Source: Ochromonas danica (Eukaryota > Sar > Chrysophyceae > Chromulinales > Chromulinaceae). Taken from it: DNA of 64,000 nucleotides. This document shows, in pieces, positions 21,301 through 32,069 of the stretch; the stretch's first letter is position 1, and each line of letters begins with the position of its first letter. Where the stretch lies: assembly GCA_015146655.1 (NCBI GenBank), contig VKHL01000047.1, positions 1 through 64,000 on the forward strand, given 5' to 3'. The translations under genes were made by a program, and so were the position numbers. The notes beneath the pieces were generated by a model. The model made no database searches. It was not told where the DNA came from and saw only the letters and a program-made list of their open reading frames with translations.

Positions 21301-24300
21301 GAGATGATCTCAATTGCACCGCCACCATCACCGCCTATGCCACTAACGCGACCCAAAACAGCATTAATTAGGAAGGGATCCGTTTGCGCCATACAGCCTC
21401 CACTTCCACCCACAAGGTCTGACACATAGCGATCGCTATAAGTTGGTCCAACAGCGTTGGCTCCGTAACCTGATCCTCCAGAACCTCCGTAAGAGCCACC
21501 TGCACCACCAAAAGCAAGAGAGAAAGGGAATGAAATATTCAACAAATCCTGTGGGATATAAGGCGATTCGGAAGTGCCCAATAGAACCTCAACATTAGCT
21601 CCTTGGCCCGTGAGAGCAGATCCATCAGCTGTGAAGTGATAATATGGTGCCGTTTCCAACGCCAGGGGACTAGTTGGGGATGTGGGAGTAACATCATCAG
21701 CAGTGAGATCTGTGGTAACATAGACCACCCATAGCAGACCTCGGGCAGGATATGGTCCATTTTGACAAAGACCATCATCGCAGTTATTGGTTGGATCACT
21801 ACGATCCACGAATGCAGAAGTTACCACTGGCAACGCTAATAATTTCTTTCTAAGACTAGCTGCTGTTTCTGATGATAGAATGGGCTTCGTCTTGTATCCT
21901 TGAAACTCCAACTGAAAGCTTCCTCCCAATTCATTACCATCTCTCAAGGTACGCACAATGATATTTGTTTCAGCTCCATCAGCCCACAACCACGAGGTGG
22001 CGCGTATTTGCTCAATATTGCCTATCGCACTCGTAAAGGTGATATTCCAAGTATAGCCTTCTTGGGGATCAGCACCGGATCGCGTGACAGAGACAAAACC
22101 CACCCCAGCTGGTCTACCATCGCGATCGAGAAAAATGGTTGAACTATCGGGATTAATAAGATTTAAATTATCCTCGATCACTCGTTGTACCGACAAAGAT
22201 GATGCATCATGTGATATGAGTGGTGTGGAATAATTCTTAAAATGCAGTATAAATCCGCCAGACAAGGTTTGACCAGCTTTCGCGGAAGTAGTAACCGATT
22301 GTATCTCGGGAATATGAGACCCACCTGTGCGAATAATGAATGGGTTGATGCGCACATTCCCTGAGCCGGGCCCATTAACATTATTAGAAATAATAGGCTC
22401 TCCACTACGGGACGAAGAGGAGGAATTAGAGGACGAGTTGGTACTGCAATATCCTCCGAGATCGCATATATAAATGTAGCGAGGATCATCCACGAGCATG
22501 TCCGAGGCATAACGGGCCACGCTTCCGCCCCCTGGAAAGCCACCCAAAGTACCAGGAGAAATTTCAATTGTTGTATTAATGATAGCAGTAGTCTTGCTCA
22601 ACAAGGCTAATGCTCGTTGCCCAACCACTGTAACCTGCACTTCTGGACCCAGATAGATGGAATTAAAAGTAAACAGCGCCACCTCAGTCCCCGAAGAGGT
22701 ATTTCCAATAACTCCAGTACCATTGATCGCACCTGAAAGTCTTAACGAAGAAGTGTTGAAGAGGATATGACACCCCGTAGACACGCATTGCGAGGAACGT
22801 AATTCATTTAGCTCTTCTTGTTCGTTTTGCTCCCAACGGGAGTAATCAGCTCTTTGATCGCTGAGATATATCCGTACATCTTTTCGAGATCTCAAAACCG
22901 GCCCCATAGCTGCTGTTTCGATGTTCTCAGTCAGCCAAGCAATGCGGCCTTGGAGGTCTGCCACTAGAGATTCTTGCATATAAATTTGAGAGTATTGTAA
23001 TGATCGATCAAGAATTAAGCCCTGATTGCGCTCAGTTAAGAAGCAAGGTACGTCTGGACCTAGGGAAGACTGATCAAAAGGCCAAAAATGCGCACCTCTG
23101 ATGACGCCATCAGCCGCACGCGCTCTTGGCGTAGATGTGAAACCTTCCTGCGTGGGAGCAAGATTCGCATCCCAACTAAACCCTCTGCTACCCATGCGCC
23201 AATCCTCGAAGTCAAGAAATAGCTCAATGTCATAGAGATTTCCTTGATCAAAAAGTTGGTGAAAGAAGCGGACATCATTAGTGTACTGATCAAGCTCCAC
23301 GACACCCCAATTGCAACGTCGATTTGCCTTGCATCGGTCATAAGGCGTAATCAAAAGCTTTCGCATGGGGTCACTTAATCGTGCGCTATCATATTGATAA
23401 TATGCTCTGGTCCAGAGGGGGCCCTGTGTTCGTGGAGTTGGTAGATCTTGACTAACTCCCCAGGCAGAATCTGTGAGTTATAATAAACCCATAAGGTGAT
23501 GGCAAAAATTCACACACAACAAATCGATAGGCTTACCGGTTCGAATGGTAACATTTCCTTGATACAGAGAACTGTTCATATCTGCAACTTGAAGCTGTAG
23601 ATTCGCAATAGCAGCAGTAACATTATCTTCTTTATGTGCGACGTCAGTTTGAGGAGGTTCAATGCGAAAATAGACAATAACCGAGTCATAGGAAGCAACT
23701 TTAATAAATAACACTTGCACACGATAGTAGGAGATATTCAAAGCTCGAGAGACGTCATCTTCAAAGAATCTCTCAAATTCACAATAAACTGTATGATTTA
23801 TTGAAGCTGGTGTGTCACAAGTACCTAAACTTCCCTCATTGAGATAATAGCCTCCTTTAACAGAAGTCTTGCCAACTATATCAATGGCATAAGAGAGACG
23901 CACTGAAACATCCCAACTGACTTCTACTAACCCCCATAGAGGGTCAATATCCACGGTAACATTAGTTCCATGGAAGAGCTTGCTGGTAGGTGTCTGAATC
24001 TGCATAGTTAGCTCAGCAATACATTCCAGAAGAGTCATACTCGCACTCGAATTTCTCTCTAGAAAGATAAAACTTACAATAACTGTAGAAGATTCCCATG
24101 AGAAATGTACATCTCCAGGTGTGACATACTGCACGAAGACTCGCTCAGGTTCAATTCCGATAGCATACTGCATATCGAGGATAAACTGCGTGTCGAAGGT
24201 CTGACGATTAATTGTATTTCCTACATACAAAGGTTTACTGGTATTTAATGGGTCAACTACTAAATTTTGACCTGGTCCATCATGATAAGATTGGTTAACC

Positions 24301-24512
24301 TTTACTGTGAGATTAGCATAAGGAATGGAATCATAAAGGTAGTCAGGAGGTCGAGTATTACCATACCAGAATCCTGATTTATAGGAATAGATAGTTGGAA
24401 AGAGGAATAAGAACAAGAATAAGAATAAGAGGAAGAAGTGTTGAGAGAAGTGATGGTGATGAATGAGAAGAAGGTTCATGGCCATGGCAATCACTTGTGA
24501 TGATCTTCCCAC
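18315..24512 (-). CDS. Giant secreted Gly-rich protein with GH43-like domain
   Basis: Two exons, 23537-24512 and 18315-23470, with a 66-bp GT-AG intron, give 2043 residues. A signal peptide precedes many N-glycosylation sequons, so it is extracellular or cell-wall. Residues about 980-1150 are Gly-rich repeats (GGGGGGSGGAILLASG, GGGGGGGRIAIYAD) like beta-helix adhesins. Residues about 1340-1520 look like a LamG/concanavalin fold (WYKVDIRIQWDAQTYSVALN). From about 1555 a GH43-like beta-propeller follows: ACSSQDLSDWRFEGIVF, IERPKVLFNSLTNEYVMW, KTRDQVIYMGDGD. The ERPKV and RDxxxxxDGD motifs match galactanase-type GH43, but the later blades diverge, so catalysis is unsure. It probably binds or trims wall polysaccharide. 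Domain calls are from motifs only. Confidence 0.7.
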
Positions 24513-24841
24513 AGAGAAGAAGAGACGAGGCGATTACTTAACTTCACAATTAGGAGAAGTATTAGGATACGAAAACTGAAATAGCTATGAAGAAACTAAT
24601 TGAAATAGCACCCAAATTCATTAATTCAATATTTCATCCCTTGTTTTCTTCATCGTGTCCCGAAACGAAACTGAAATTCCACCGCGACATAATAATGTTC
24701 GGTTTCGCGCACAACGTTTCGCTTTGGCTGTGTGCACGTTGTTGTTGTTCGTGTTGTTCCTGCCGGCAGCAGGTGCTCCTCTCACTGACCACACCGTCAC
24801 CATCTTATCCCATCCCATCCAAGAAGAATCTGGGCACTTCT

Positions 24842-24851
24842 ATTGGCCAAT
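24842..24851. promoter_or_regulatory. Palindromic ATTGGCCAAT (double CCAAT) upstream of thioredoxin
   Basis: The 10-bp palindrome carries a CCAAT on each strand. It lies 38 bp upstream of the short thioredoxin start. If the longer start at 24655 were used it would be coding, so it also bears on start choice. Two ACTGAAA words (24575, 24670) lie in the same divergent region. Confidence 0.35.
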
Positions 24852-24888
24852 CAGTTCATACTCTTCTGTCTTTGAATCAGTTGAAATC

Positions 24889-25313
24889 ATGTCGCACGAT
24901 CACGGTGAAGTGGAGACTGTTCGCACCAAGGAACAGCTCCGACGTATTCTTGGAGAGGAAAGCAGACTTGTTGTTATCAAGTTCACCGCTTCTTGGTGTG
25001 GACCTTGTCAGAAAATCTCTCCTGTATTTGTGGATTACTCCAAGAACTTTAGAAATGTGAAGTTTGTGGAGGTAAACAATTTCCGTGATTTTTTCTTTAT
25101 TTTTTAGCATTGCTCCTAACAAACCGTTAATTTTCCCCTTTTGGTGGTGATGTCGAATAGATTGACGTAGACGATTCCTCTGAGCTTGCTGAGGAATATG
25201 GTGTGAATTGCATGCCAACTTTTGTCTTCGTCAAGAATGGTACTCCTCTGAGCGACCGCATCCAAGGCGCTGACCGATCAATGTTGCAGAAGAAGCTGGA
25301 AGCATATCAGTAG
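24889..25313 (+). CDS. Thioredoxin (cytosolic h-type length)
   Basis: Exons 24889-25071 and 25161-25313, joined by an 89-bp GT-AG intron, encode 111 residues, the normal size of a single thioredoxin. The redox site WCGPC is intact in KFTASWCGPCQKISPVF. The cis-Pro loop is VNCMPTFVFVKNG. The conserved Asp of strand 3 appears in FVEIDVDDSSELAEEYGV. It reduces disulfides in target proteins. The frame is open upstream to a Met at 24655, which would add 78 residues with a hydrophobic segment (LAVCTLLLFVLFLPAAG). That longer form could be secreted or organellar, but the promoter-like CCAAT palindrome favours the short start. Confidence 0.9.
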
Positions 25314-26055
25314 AGAAGAAGCCGAACATACCCACTTATGTCTTATATAGCAGTGGCTTTAGAGTTAGCTTCGCGATCTCAATGTGTTGATGTCTGTCAG
25401 TGTGGATAAACTCGCATTGTGGTGAGCTAAACGTATAAATGCTTGTTGGATTTGATACAAAAGAGTTTTTGATACATTTACCCAAAGCTGAGTTTGAGGT
25501 TGTAACACTTCACGATGACTCTACAAAACCTTTCACGAACAAAGCCATTCACTCTCTTTCACACGAACATTTAAAAAAGGAAAAAGAGATCCAATCTTAA
25601 CAGAGATTGGATGAAGGCTGTTCACCACATACCCAAAATTATTTTCAAACACGAGAAATTAGCAACAATACCAAAAGAAAAGGCAGTTCCCAGTCAAGCC
25701 TTAAAAGGCACAGAAATAGAAACCAACACACATAATAGCATGCCTTTGTTCATTCAAAAGCCTTCATATTCACCCTCACTCAACTCAAAGAGTCATGAGT
25801 TGAACAAGTTCCAGTGTAATATCATAAAAAGGAAAAAATTCAAACCAAAGCAAAAACAAAAAATGCCAACAAAAGACAGTTCTCAAGAAAAACATTGAGA
25901 ACTAACAGACAGGTGAAAAGTTGTATCTCACCCTTGGCACCTATAGACGAGGCTTCAAATAGATAACATATCCTTCAGACAGATATGCGAAGCAAGCAAA
26001 GTTTGGGGAAACAATTGAAAGTTGATGGATAAAGATTGTCGCGTGTAGATCAAGA
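25314..26055. other. Convergent intergenic region, thioredoxin / 7TM receptor
   Basis: AT-rich 3' flanks of two convergent genes. The only long frame (25611-25898, plus, 95 codons) is Lys/Gln-rich because the DNA is A-rich, and has no domain pattern. The word gagattggat beside ccaatcttaacag near 25590 forms a short hairpin (atccaatctt..aagattggat-like), possibly a 3' end signal. I see no gene. Confidence 0.45.
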
Positions 26056-27243
26056 TTAGACTCGATCAATTTTCTTGTCATCTTCTCTTTTATTATCCTT
26101 TTGTGTTAATTCCAAAGTAGACACAGAAGATTGGAAGGGCGAATTAGTTTCGGTCAGTGGATTACATGTAGCAGTATCCCGACGCTCTCCAAACGTCCCT
26201 TCCATCTTTTCTGCAACAGATTTATTGTAGGGGTCTCCTACAAAAGAGCTAGGACGGTTCCAATCAAATAGAGAAGATCGTACAGGTCTGGCTGTACTAC
26301 CTACAAGAGAGAGAGACGGGTGTTCCAAGACATCAGAAGGAATTTCTTCCTCCGTCGTAGCTGATGCAGTAGTTAATCTTCCAGCAAGGTCGCTATCTTC
26401 AACATGCGAGACTTGACATCCTAACTTGCTTTTCAGCAGAGTATACGCTGAAGGTTGCATAATCAGGAAAATAACCAAGTAGCCCACACTTGCCATGGGG
26501 GTCACAATGGTGAAAAAGATCATGCAGGCATATTGAGTGGGTGTTGCTTCATGAGGATTAAAGTTCAAACCATATATTCCTTCATACCAGGATAAACCAG
26601 AGCGACTAAGCGCTTGTACAACGGGATAATATACCATTCGTTGTGCCAAAGTTTCTATAGCACGCTCATGGACAGATTTTTCAGCCTTTTTCGAACTCAT
26701 CAGATAGATCTTATACATCGTGATAATGCATAAGACAAAGTTGACTCCAATTGAGGCCAAGCGAACATAATAATAGAAATCGATTATACTGATATCCTCT
26801 AAGTGATCATTGGTTGTCTCCTGTGGAACCACACTGAAGAAATAGAGGAGTGCATCTGCCAAACCGACCACTAAAGTCGAGAGCAAAACCAGGTGGAAAT
26901 GTCCCACAATGTCTGGTTTCTGACCGTAGGTGACGATATACCAGGCGATGAAAGCGATCCAATTGCTCGCAAGTGATCCTCCAATTCCACAGAGCAATTG
27001 GAAGAAGTTTGCTGCGGCGACTATATAATGACCTAATTCAATCGTACTGAAGGGGAAAGTTAAATCATAGAAGAGTTGATAATAGCTCATAGTGAGCACA
27101 AGGAGGAGATGTCCTCCTCTTTCAATTTTCATCCAATGAATTAGGTAGATGGTGATTGATGTGCACAATGTTGCCACGACTGACATGGCAATATTTAGCC
27201 CCAAGTATACCTTATCCATCTCATTTTCAACAACGAATACCAT
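26056..27243 (-). CDS. Seven-transmembrane receptor, cAMP-receptor/secretin-like
   Basis: Single exon, 395 residues. Seven hydrophobic spans can be placed within residues 12-290, starting LGLNIAMSVVATLCTSITIYL and ending VGYLVIFLIMQPSAY. The last span is followed by a hydrophilic, Ser/Thr-rich cytoplasmic tail of about 100 residues, suitable for phosphorylation. The stretch RMVYYPVVQAL before span 6 resembles the R-x-x-Y-P motif of Dictyostelium-type cAMP receptors and related protist GPCRs. A G protein-coupled signalling role is likely; the ligand is unknown. No N-terminal signal or ligand domain precedes the first span. It is transcribed away from the disturbed locus at 27403. Confidence 0.62.
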   Translation of the reverse strand: MVFVVENEMDKVYLGLNIAMSVVATLCTSITIYLIHWMKIERGGHLLLVLTMSYYQLFYDLTFPFSTIELGHYIVAAANFFQLLCGIGGSLASNWIAFIAWYIVTYGQKPDIVGHFHLVLLSTLVVGLADALLYFFSVVPQETTNDHLEDISIIDFYYYVRLASIGVNFVLCIITMYKIYLMSSKKAEKSVHERAIETLAQRMVYYPVVQALSRSGLSWYEGIYGLNFNPHEATPTQYACMIFFTIVTPMASVGYLVIFLIMQPSAYTLLKSKLGCQVSHVEDSDLAGRLTTASATTEEEIPSDVLEHPSLSLVGSTARPVRSSLFDWNRPSSFVGDPYNKSVAEKMEGTFGERRDTATCNPLTETNSPFQSSVSTLELTQKDNKREDDKKIDRV

Positions 27244-27300
27244 CTCTTAACGATAGAAAGATTCTTTCATGTAACGCAGTACTCTTAAACTTTCGCCGTG

Positions 27301-27357
27301 GAAACTTGGGATTTTGGCCTCCCAAATGTGACCGTTTCCAGAAACTTGGGATTTTCT
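27301..27357. repeat. Direct repeat of a 14-bp word in a divergent promoter
   Basis: The word aaacttgggatttt occurs twice, about 40 bp apart, with tcccaaatgtgaccgtttcc between. The centre resembles sequences at about 48979-49003 and 43122-43150, each 80-140 bp upstream of a minus-strand start codon. Confidence 0.5.
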
Positions 27358-27402
27358 TTTCACAAACGCAAGTCACCGACTCCCATATAACATAAGTAAA
27401 AT

Positions 27403-27774
27403 ATGTCCACACAGTCTTCTTCTCTAACTTCTTCTCTCCACCCACCAACCCAAAGAGATAGTTGAGGGATCATATCACTAAATGCCGCGATAAACTTGAG
27501 GATGATTACAAGTTGAAACAAGAACGGCAGTTGAAACTGGACTCCGATAAGGCGCTGAGGATGGCGAAGAAGAAAAATGAAGCACGAAGACTTCAAAGGA
27601 AAATAAAGAGAAACCAAGAACAATTAGAAGAAGCGGCTGGGGGATAATGTGCTACATTTTGACGATGAGGAAGAAGATAAAGTAAGAGGTGCTGGCGCTT
27701 CAAAGAAAACCTGGGTTCGTCGTCCTAAGAGTATAGTAGAGTTCTATCGCCTCCCACTTCTTCTCTTCATGACA
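27403..27774 (+). pseudogene. Frame-disrupted coiled-coil gene start
   Basis: Protein-like sequence runs through three frame segments. A Met at 27403 opens MSTQSSSLTSSLHPPTQRDS. At 27462, in another frame, a Lys/Glu/Gln-rich coiled coil follows (KLEDDYKLKQERQLKLDS, NEARRLQRKIKRNQEQLEEA). At 27643 it returns to the first frame with DNVLHFDDEEEDK and KKTWVRRPKSIVEF. No GT-AG pair joins the coil to the acidic segment: the change falls in a GGGGG run at 27639-27643. This is a pseudogene, an assembly indel or an intron I cannot see. A late exon at 28450-28823 may belong to the same gene. I do not recognise the family. Confidence 0.35.
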
Positions 27775-27804
27775 TAGCATGTGAATCATTTGGTTTGTGC
27801 ATAG

Positions 27805-28449
<645 letters not shown>

Positions 28450-28456
<7 letters not shown>

Positions 28457-28823
28457 GACCATCAAATCGGCCTTTAAGAGGGATGGTTTCTTTGACGAGG
28501 TTGAGGAGGACCAGGAAGAAGATGAAGTTGTGTTCCAGGAGGAGATTTGCGATCTCATCGAAGAATCTGCCCAAGAGCCTCCCCTCCCAATCGTTACGCC
28601 TCCTCCGCAAGCACCCGCTGCCCTCCCGAAGCCTCCTAATAAGCGATGCCCTCCCGCACCAGCACCAGCACCACCACCTGATGCTCAAGTTATTCGCCGC
28701 GGTGGAGCATCCAAGAAGTGTTATTCTTGCGCCAAATTTACCCCGATCACTTTTATGTTCGAGGACAATAAGCGGAAAGTGTGGAAGTGCCGCGACTGCT
28801 GGTTCGATGAACCTGAACCATAA
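28450..28823 (+). CDS. 3' exon of an unrecognised zinc-finger-like protein
   Basis: An exon-like frame starts after a CAG acceptor at 28449 and ends in TAA. It encodes CETIKSAFKRDGFFDEVEED, an acidic stretch, a Pro/Ala-rich linker and a C-terminal CYSCAKF...CRDCW pattern (CxxC-x19-CxxC), likely one zinc site. It overlaps the NAXD fragment by seven bases in another frame. The upstream coil at 27403-27774 could be its 5' part, making the NAXD piece an insert within this gene. Alternatively it is a separate gene with an unseen start. Not recognised. Confidence 0.4.
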
Positions 28824-29343
28824 GTAGATATGTTTTAGGTTGTTAGTTTTTAATAGATTTAGTGTTGAACTTCGCAGGTCGGAGATGTAAACAAATATGA
28901 GGCAAATCTCTCTTGTCTTCGTTTCAAAAATTCAATATTCATTTCACACAATTGCAAAGCATTGGCTATATATTAAATAATACTAGATATGTTCATAACA
29001 TATTATTATCTTTCAATTAATATTGAAGTATTACAATAACCGTTTCGCGCCTAGGCCGCAATCCGAGGGTTTTCAGGCCGAGTTTTCATCGCGATCCAAG
29101 TGCGCAATTTTAGCACGAGGCGTTAAGAGTAATCTCCAAACCTGTTATTACCATCATTTGGCTCATCTTAATGGGGAGGTAAAACAAGAGGCAGTGCCCA
29201 GCAAATCGATTCAAGGTTAACTCTAGTTAACCTTTTTGAGGCGCGGTAAAATACTCTCTTGAGATATATCGGGGGAGGGCCTGCTGGCATTTTTGGGAGT
29301 TGCGGTGGAAGAATATGTCGACGGCGACGGAGCAAAGACTGCA
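28824..29343. other. AT-rich intergenic region
   Basis: About 520 bp between two 3' ends. 28900-29040 is very AT-rich. A 65-codon frame at 29023-29220 has no recognisable content. The palindromic ttaactctagttaa at 29217-29230 lies between the two genes. I see no gene. Confidence 0.45.
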
Positions 29344-29787
29344 TTAAATAACAAGTCCAGTATTGAAGACAAATCCTGATCCAAGGTCGAAGATCCCCGA
29401 CTCCTGCTCTTCACTGTCTTGGCTGGTCGGCCACGTATCAAATAAAAGCACAGAAAACTCAGAAATGATTCCACAATTAAATTTAAATAAAGCTCACCTC
29501 GCGGTGCTGTGACGGAGAGCCATGAGGAGAGGGCGCGGAAGGCACCGAAAAATGAAGAAAACATAAGAACCAAAACTCCATGATTAGTGCAAAGAATTCA
29601 GCATCAATTTACTCTATGTGGTACCTGTTGCTGACGGATGATTAGCCACGCGACAGTGGACATTATAATCTTGATAACAAATTGGACACCAATCATCTAC
29701 CTCCAATGGATTCTTTTTCTTTTTCAGCAGATCCTCTTTTGTTGCTTTACAACCTCCTGCTGGATGATCTTGAAGAACAGGGTTCAT
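29344..29787 (-). CDS. Possible small single-TM protein (spliced)
   Basis: Three pieces on the minus strand (29625-29787, 29498-29575, 29344-29417) join with GT-AG introns of 49 and 80 bp into one frame of 104 residues. It begins MNPVLQDHPAGGCKATKE, has a Cys pair in VDDWCPICYQDYNVHC, then a hydrophobic segment (VLVLMFSSFFGAFRAL) and an acidic end. The CPIC-x6-C spacing hints at metal or redox binding. I do not recognise the family. An acceptor-like CAG lies just upstream (29796), so an earlier exon is possible; the 56-codon frame at 29847-30017 is a candidate but does not splice to it cleanly. Confidence 0.35.
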
Positions 29788-29846
29788 AGTTATTACCTGT
29801 TTGATGAAAATCAAGTGAAAATGAGAATCAGTTTTCGCCTGACTCG

Positions 29847-30017
29847 TTATTTTTCTCCCAGCTCTCCCATCATCGCTTTGTCCAAGGTCCCCTCGTTAAT
29901 CTTCCTCGCATCACAATAATAGTCTACAGCCGCTTGTTTGGGAGTCGTGGGATTTGTCTGGCAGTCACGTTCTATTATAACTTGAGTGATAGACGATAGA
30001 GATTGTTTGCTGAGCAT
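29847..30017 (-). CDS. Candidate 56-residue protein abutting USP10 start
   Basis: A minus-strand frame runs from ATG (30017) to TAA: MLSKQSLSSITQVIIERDCQ, then a Thr/Pro-rich part and YYCDARKINEGTLDKAMMGE. The composition looks like real protein. Its ATG lies one base from the plus-strand ATG of the USP10-like gene, so the 5' leaders would have to overlap. It could instead be the first exon of the gene at 29344-29787. Not recognised. Confidence 0.3.
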   Translation of the reverse strand: MLSKQSLSSITQVIIERDCQTNPTTPKQAAVDYYCDARKINEGTLDKAMMGELGEK

Positions 30018-30018
30018 C

Positions 30019-31915
30019 ATGGAAGAGGATGAATGGCATATAGTGACTACTAAAAGAGAGCATCCTCCAGCAGCACAAGCAAGTCGTCGGAGTGAACGTG
30101 GCGGTCGTGGTCAAGGACGAGGACAACAAGGAGGAGCTCGTTCCAGTGGTGGTGGTAGTGGCGGTGGTGATAGACCTTCGAAAAAGCCTTCAAGAAAGAC
30201 TCTTCCCTCAGAAGAGAAATCTACACCTTCCAAGGGTGTCAAGACAAGTAAAGACAAGACCAAGCAACTCTCTCATAATGAGAAAGATGGTCATCCTTCA
30301 GAAGCCAAGCCAAAGACTATTGTCCAAGAGGAAGAAGTGGTTGCTATCACCAAGAATATAACTGATATGGTATTAACCCCTCAAATTCCTCCCCCACCCA
30401 CTCTTCCCAGTGATGCCGAGACAACCCCAGCAGTCAACAATCCCCCACAGCCACCCGCTGCTGCAGTCAAGGCTTGGACCTCAGGATATAAACTGAAAAT
30501 CCAACCTGATGATCCGGTATCTTTCAATTCTCCTTCTGCTAGCACGGGTGATGCTGCAGTGGCGGTGAGTCGAAAGACCTTCCTAGAGAGATGCAAAGAA
30601 TTCTCTCTCACAGTCAACCATTCCATGCAATCTGCTGCTCTTCCTATCAGGTAAGAAGAAGACTAAGATACTTGGCAAACGCGCTTCAATTTGATAGATG
30701 ACAGTCCTTCTTTTGTTGATGTTGTTTAGAGGATTACAAAATACAGGTTGTGCTTGTTTTCGAAATTGTATCCTTCAAGCTCTATTAGCATTACCTGCAT
30801 TTATTCATTTATTGGACTATCTCTCTTCTTCGGTCTCATTGGAACACGATTTAGGATCTTTTCCTATTTGGCGTGAACTTCTGGCCTTCTATGAGATATT
30901 TTCAGAGGATAGTTCGAATGGACGGACTATGACACGGTCCTCAATGGCTGCTGACCTTTACATGTCCACAACCTTCACGGCCTTTCAAGGCAAAGTTGAG
31001 CAGCATGAGATAATTCCACAAGGGAAACCTTCGAGAGATGGTCGAAGGAAAGGCAGTCAACAAGATGCTTTGGAATTCCTCACGTTTCTCTTGGATGAAC
31101 TGCACGAAGAAGTCTTCAACTTCATCACAGCAGATGAAGAAGTGTTGCAAGATATTAAACCACTATCCCTCATAGAGATAGGTGATGGTGAGGCTGTGGA
31201 AGAGGAGGATGACGATGAAGGCTGGACTACTGTCAATCGTAAAGACCGTCAAAGCCATTCATTTCAAGATTACAAAGTGGAAGTGGATGAAGTATCCCAA
31301 CGACAAAATGCACAATTGAAATCTCATTCGCCTGTGGCTGCTATCTTTCATGGCTGCCTTCGTTCTGAAGTGTTATATCGGAGTCGGAAAGTCTGTAGTG
31401 TCACTTTCCAACAATTCCACGCACTCACTCTGCATCTTCCTTCCGAGGCGAAGCAGTCACAGCAGTCGTTGTTATTAGAAGACTTGATTCAGCAGTATTT
31501 CCAAATCGAACAAATTGATGAAGGACTCACACTCAAGTTCGTGAGACTCGAAAGACTTCCTGAAGTCTTGATTCTGCAAATTGCTCGATTCTCTTTTGAT
31601 TTCGAGCGACTTATGGCTGTTAAGATTCATCATGCTGTCGAGTATCCAGTCATACTCAATCTCCCTGGCAATATCATTTCAGGTGGTAGTCGAAGTGGTG
31701 GTGCTTCTTATCGCTTGCACGCAGTGGTTTTGCATCATGGCAAGAAAGCTACAGGAGGTCATTACAGTACTTATATTTGCCATCAGAACAAGAAAGAAGG
31801 AAGTGGTGAGTGGAATCATCTGAATGATACCAAGCACTCTGCTATTTCGGAGGCACAGGCATTGTCAGGACAGGAGTTAGTTTATCTTCTTTTCTATAGC
31901 CGAATACATAACTAG
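30019..31915 (+). CDS. USP10: USP10-like ubiquitin carboxyl-terminal hydrolase
   Basis: Exons 30019-30650 and 30730-31915 (79-bp GT-AG intron) give 605 residues. The N-terminal 200 residues are disordered, Gly/Arg- then Pro-rich. The peptidase C19 domain starts at the Cys box GLQNTGCACFRNCILQAL. The expected Asn before the last two box residues is Cys here, but the catalytic Cys remains. The His box is HHGKKATGGHYSTYI and the third catalytic residue lies in WNHLNDTKHS. An acidic insert (EEEDDDEGWTTVNRK) splits the domain. It should remove ubiquitin from proteins; USP10 relatives act on p53, stalled ribosomes and stress-granule partners. The USP10 assignment, versus other USPs, rests on overall layout. 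Confidence 0.85.
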
Positions 31916-32069
31916 CCCCAGTCCCAGCAGGTAAATTCTTTGCAAGTAGTTTAGAGAGAGAATCTCTGGGATTGATGCGATGATTGGTTTAGATTTGACA
32001 AAATTGTTCTCATTATTACTACCTCATCCTGAGCTAGAGCTTTCGGATTGACATCACATTTTCTCCAAT

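Noticed and set aside
25611-25898. Lys/Gln-rich 95-codon frame
   Set aside because: A-rich DNA gives this composition; no domain pattern and no start context.
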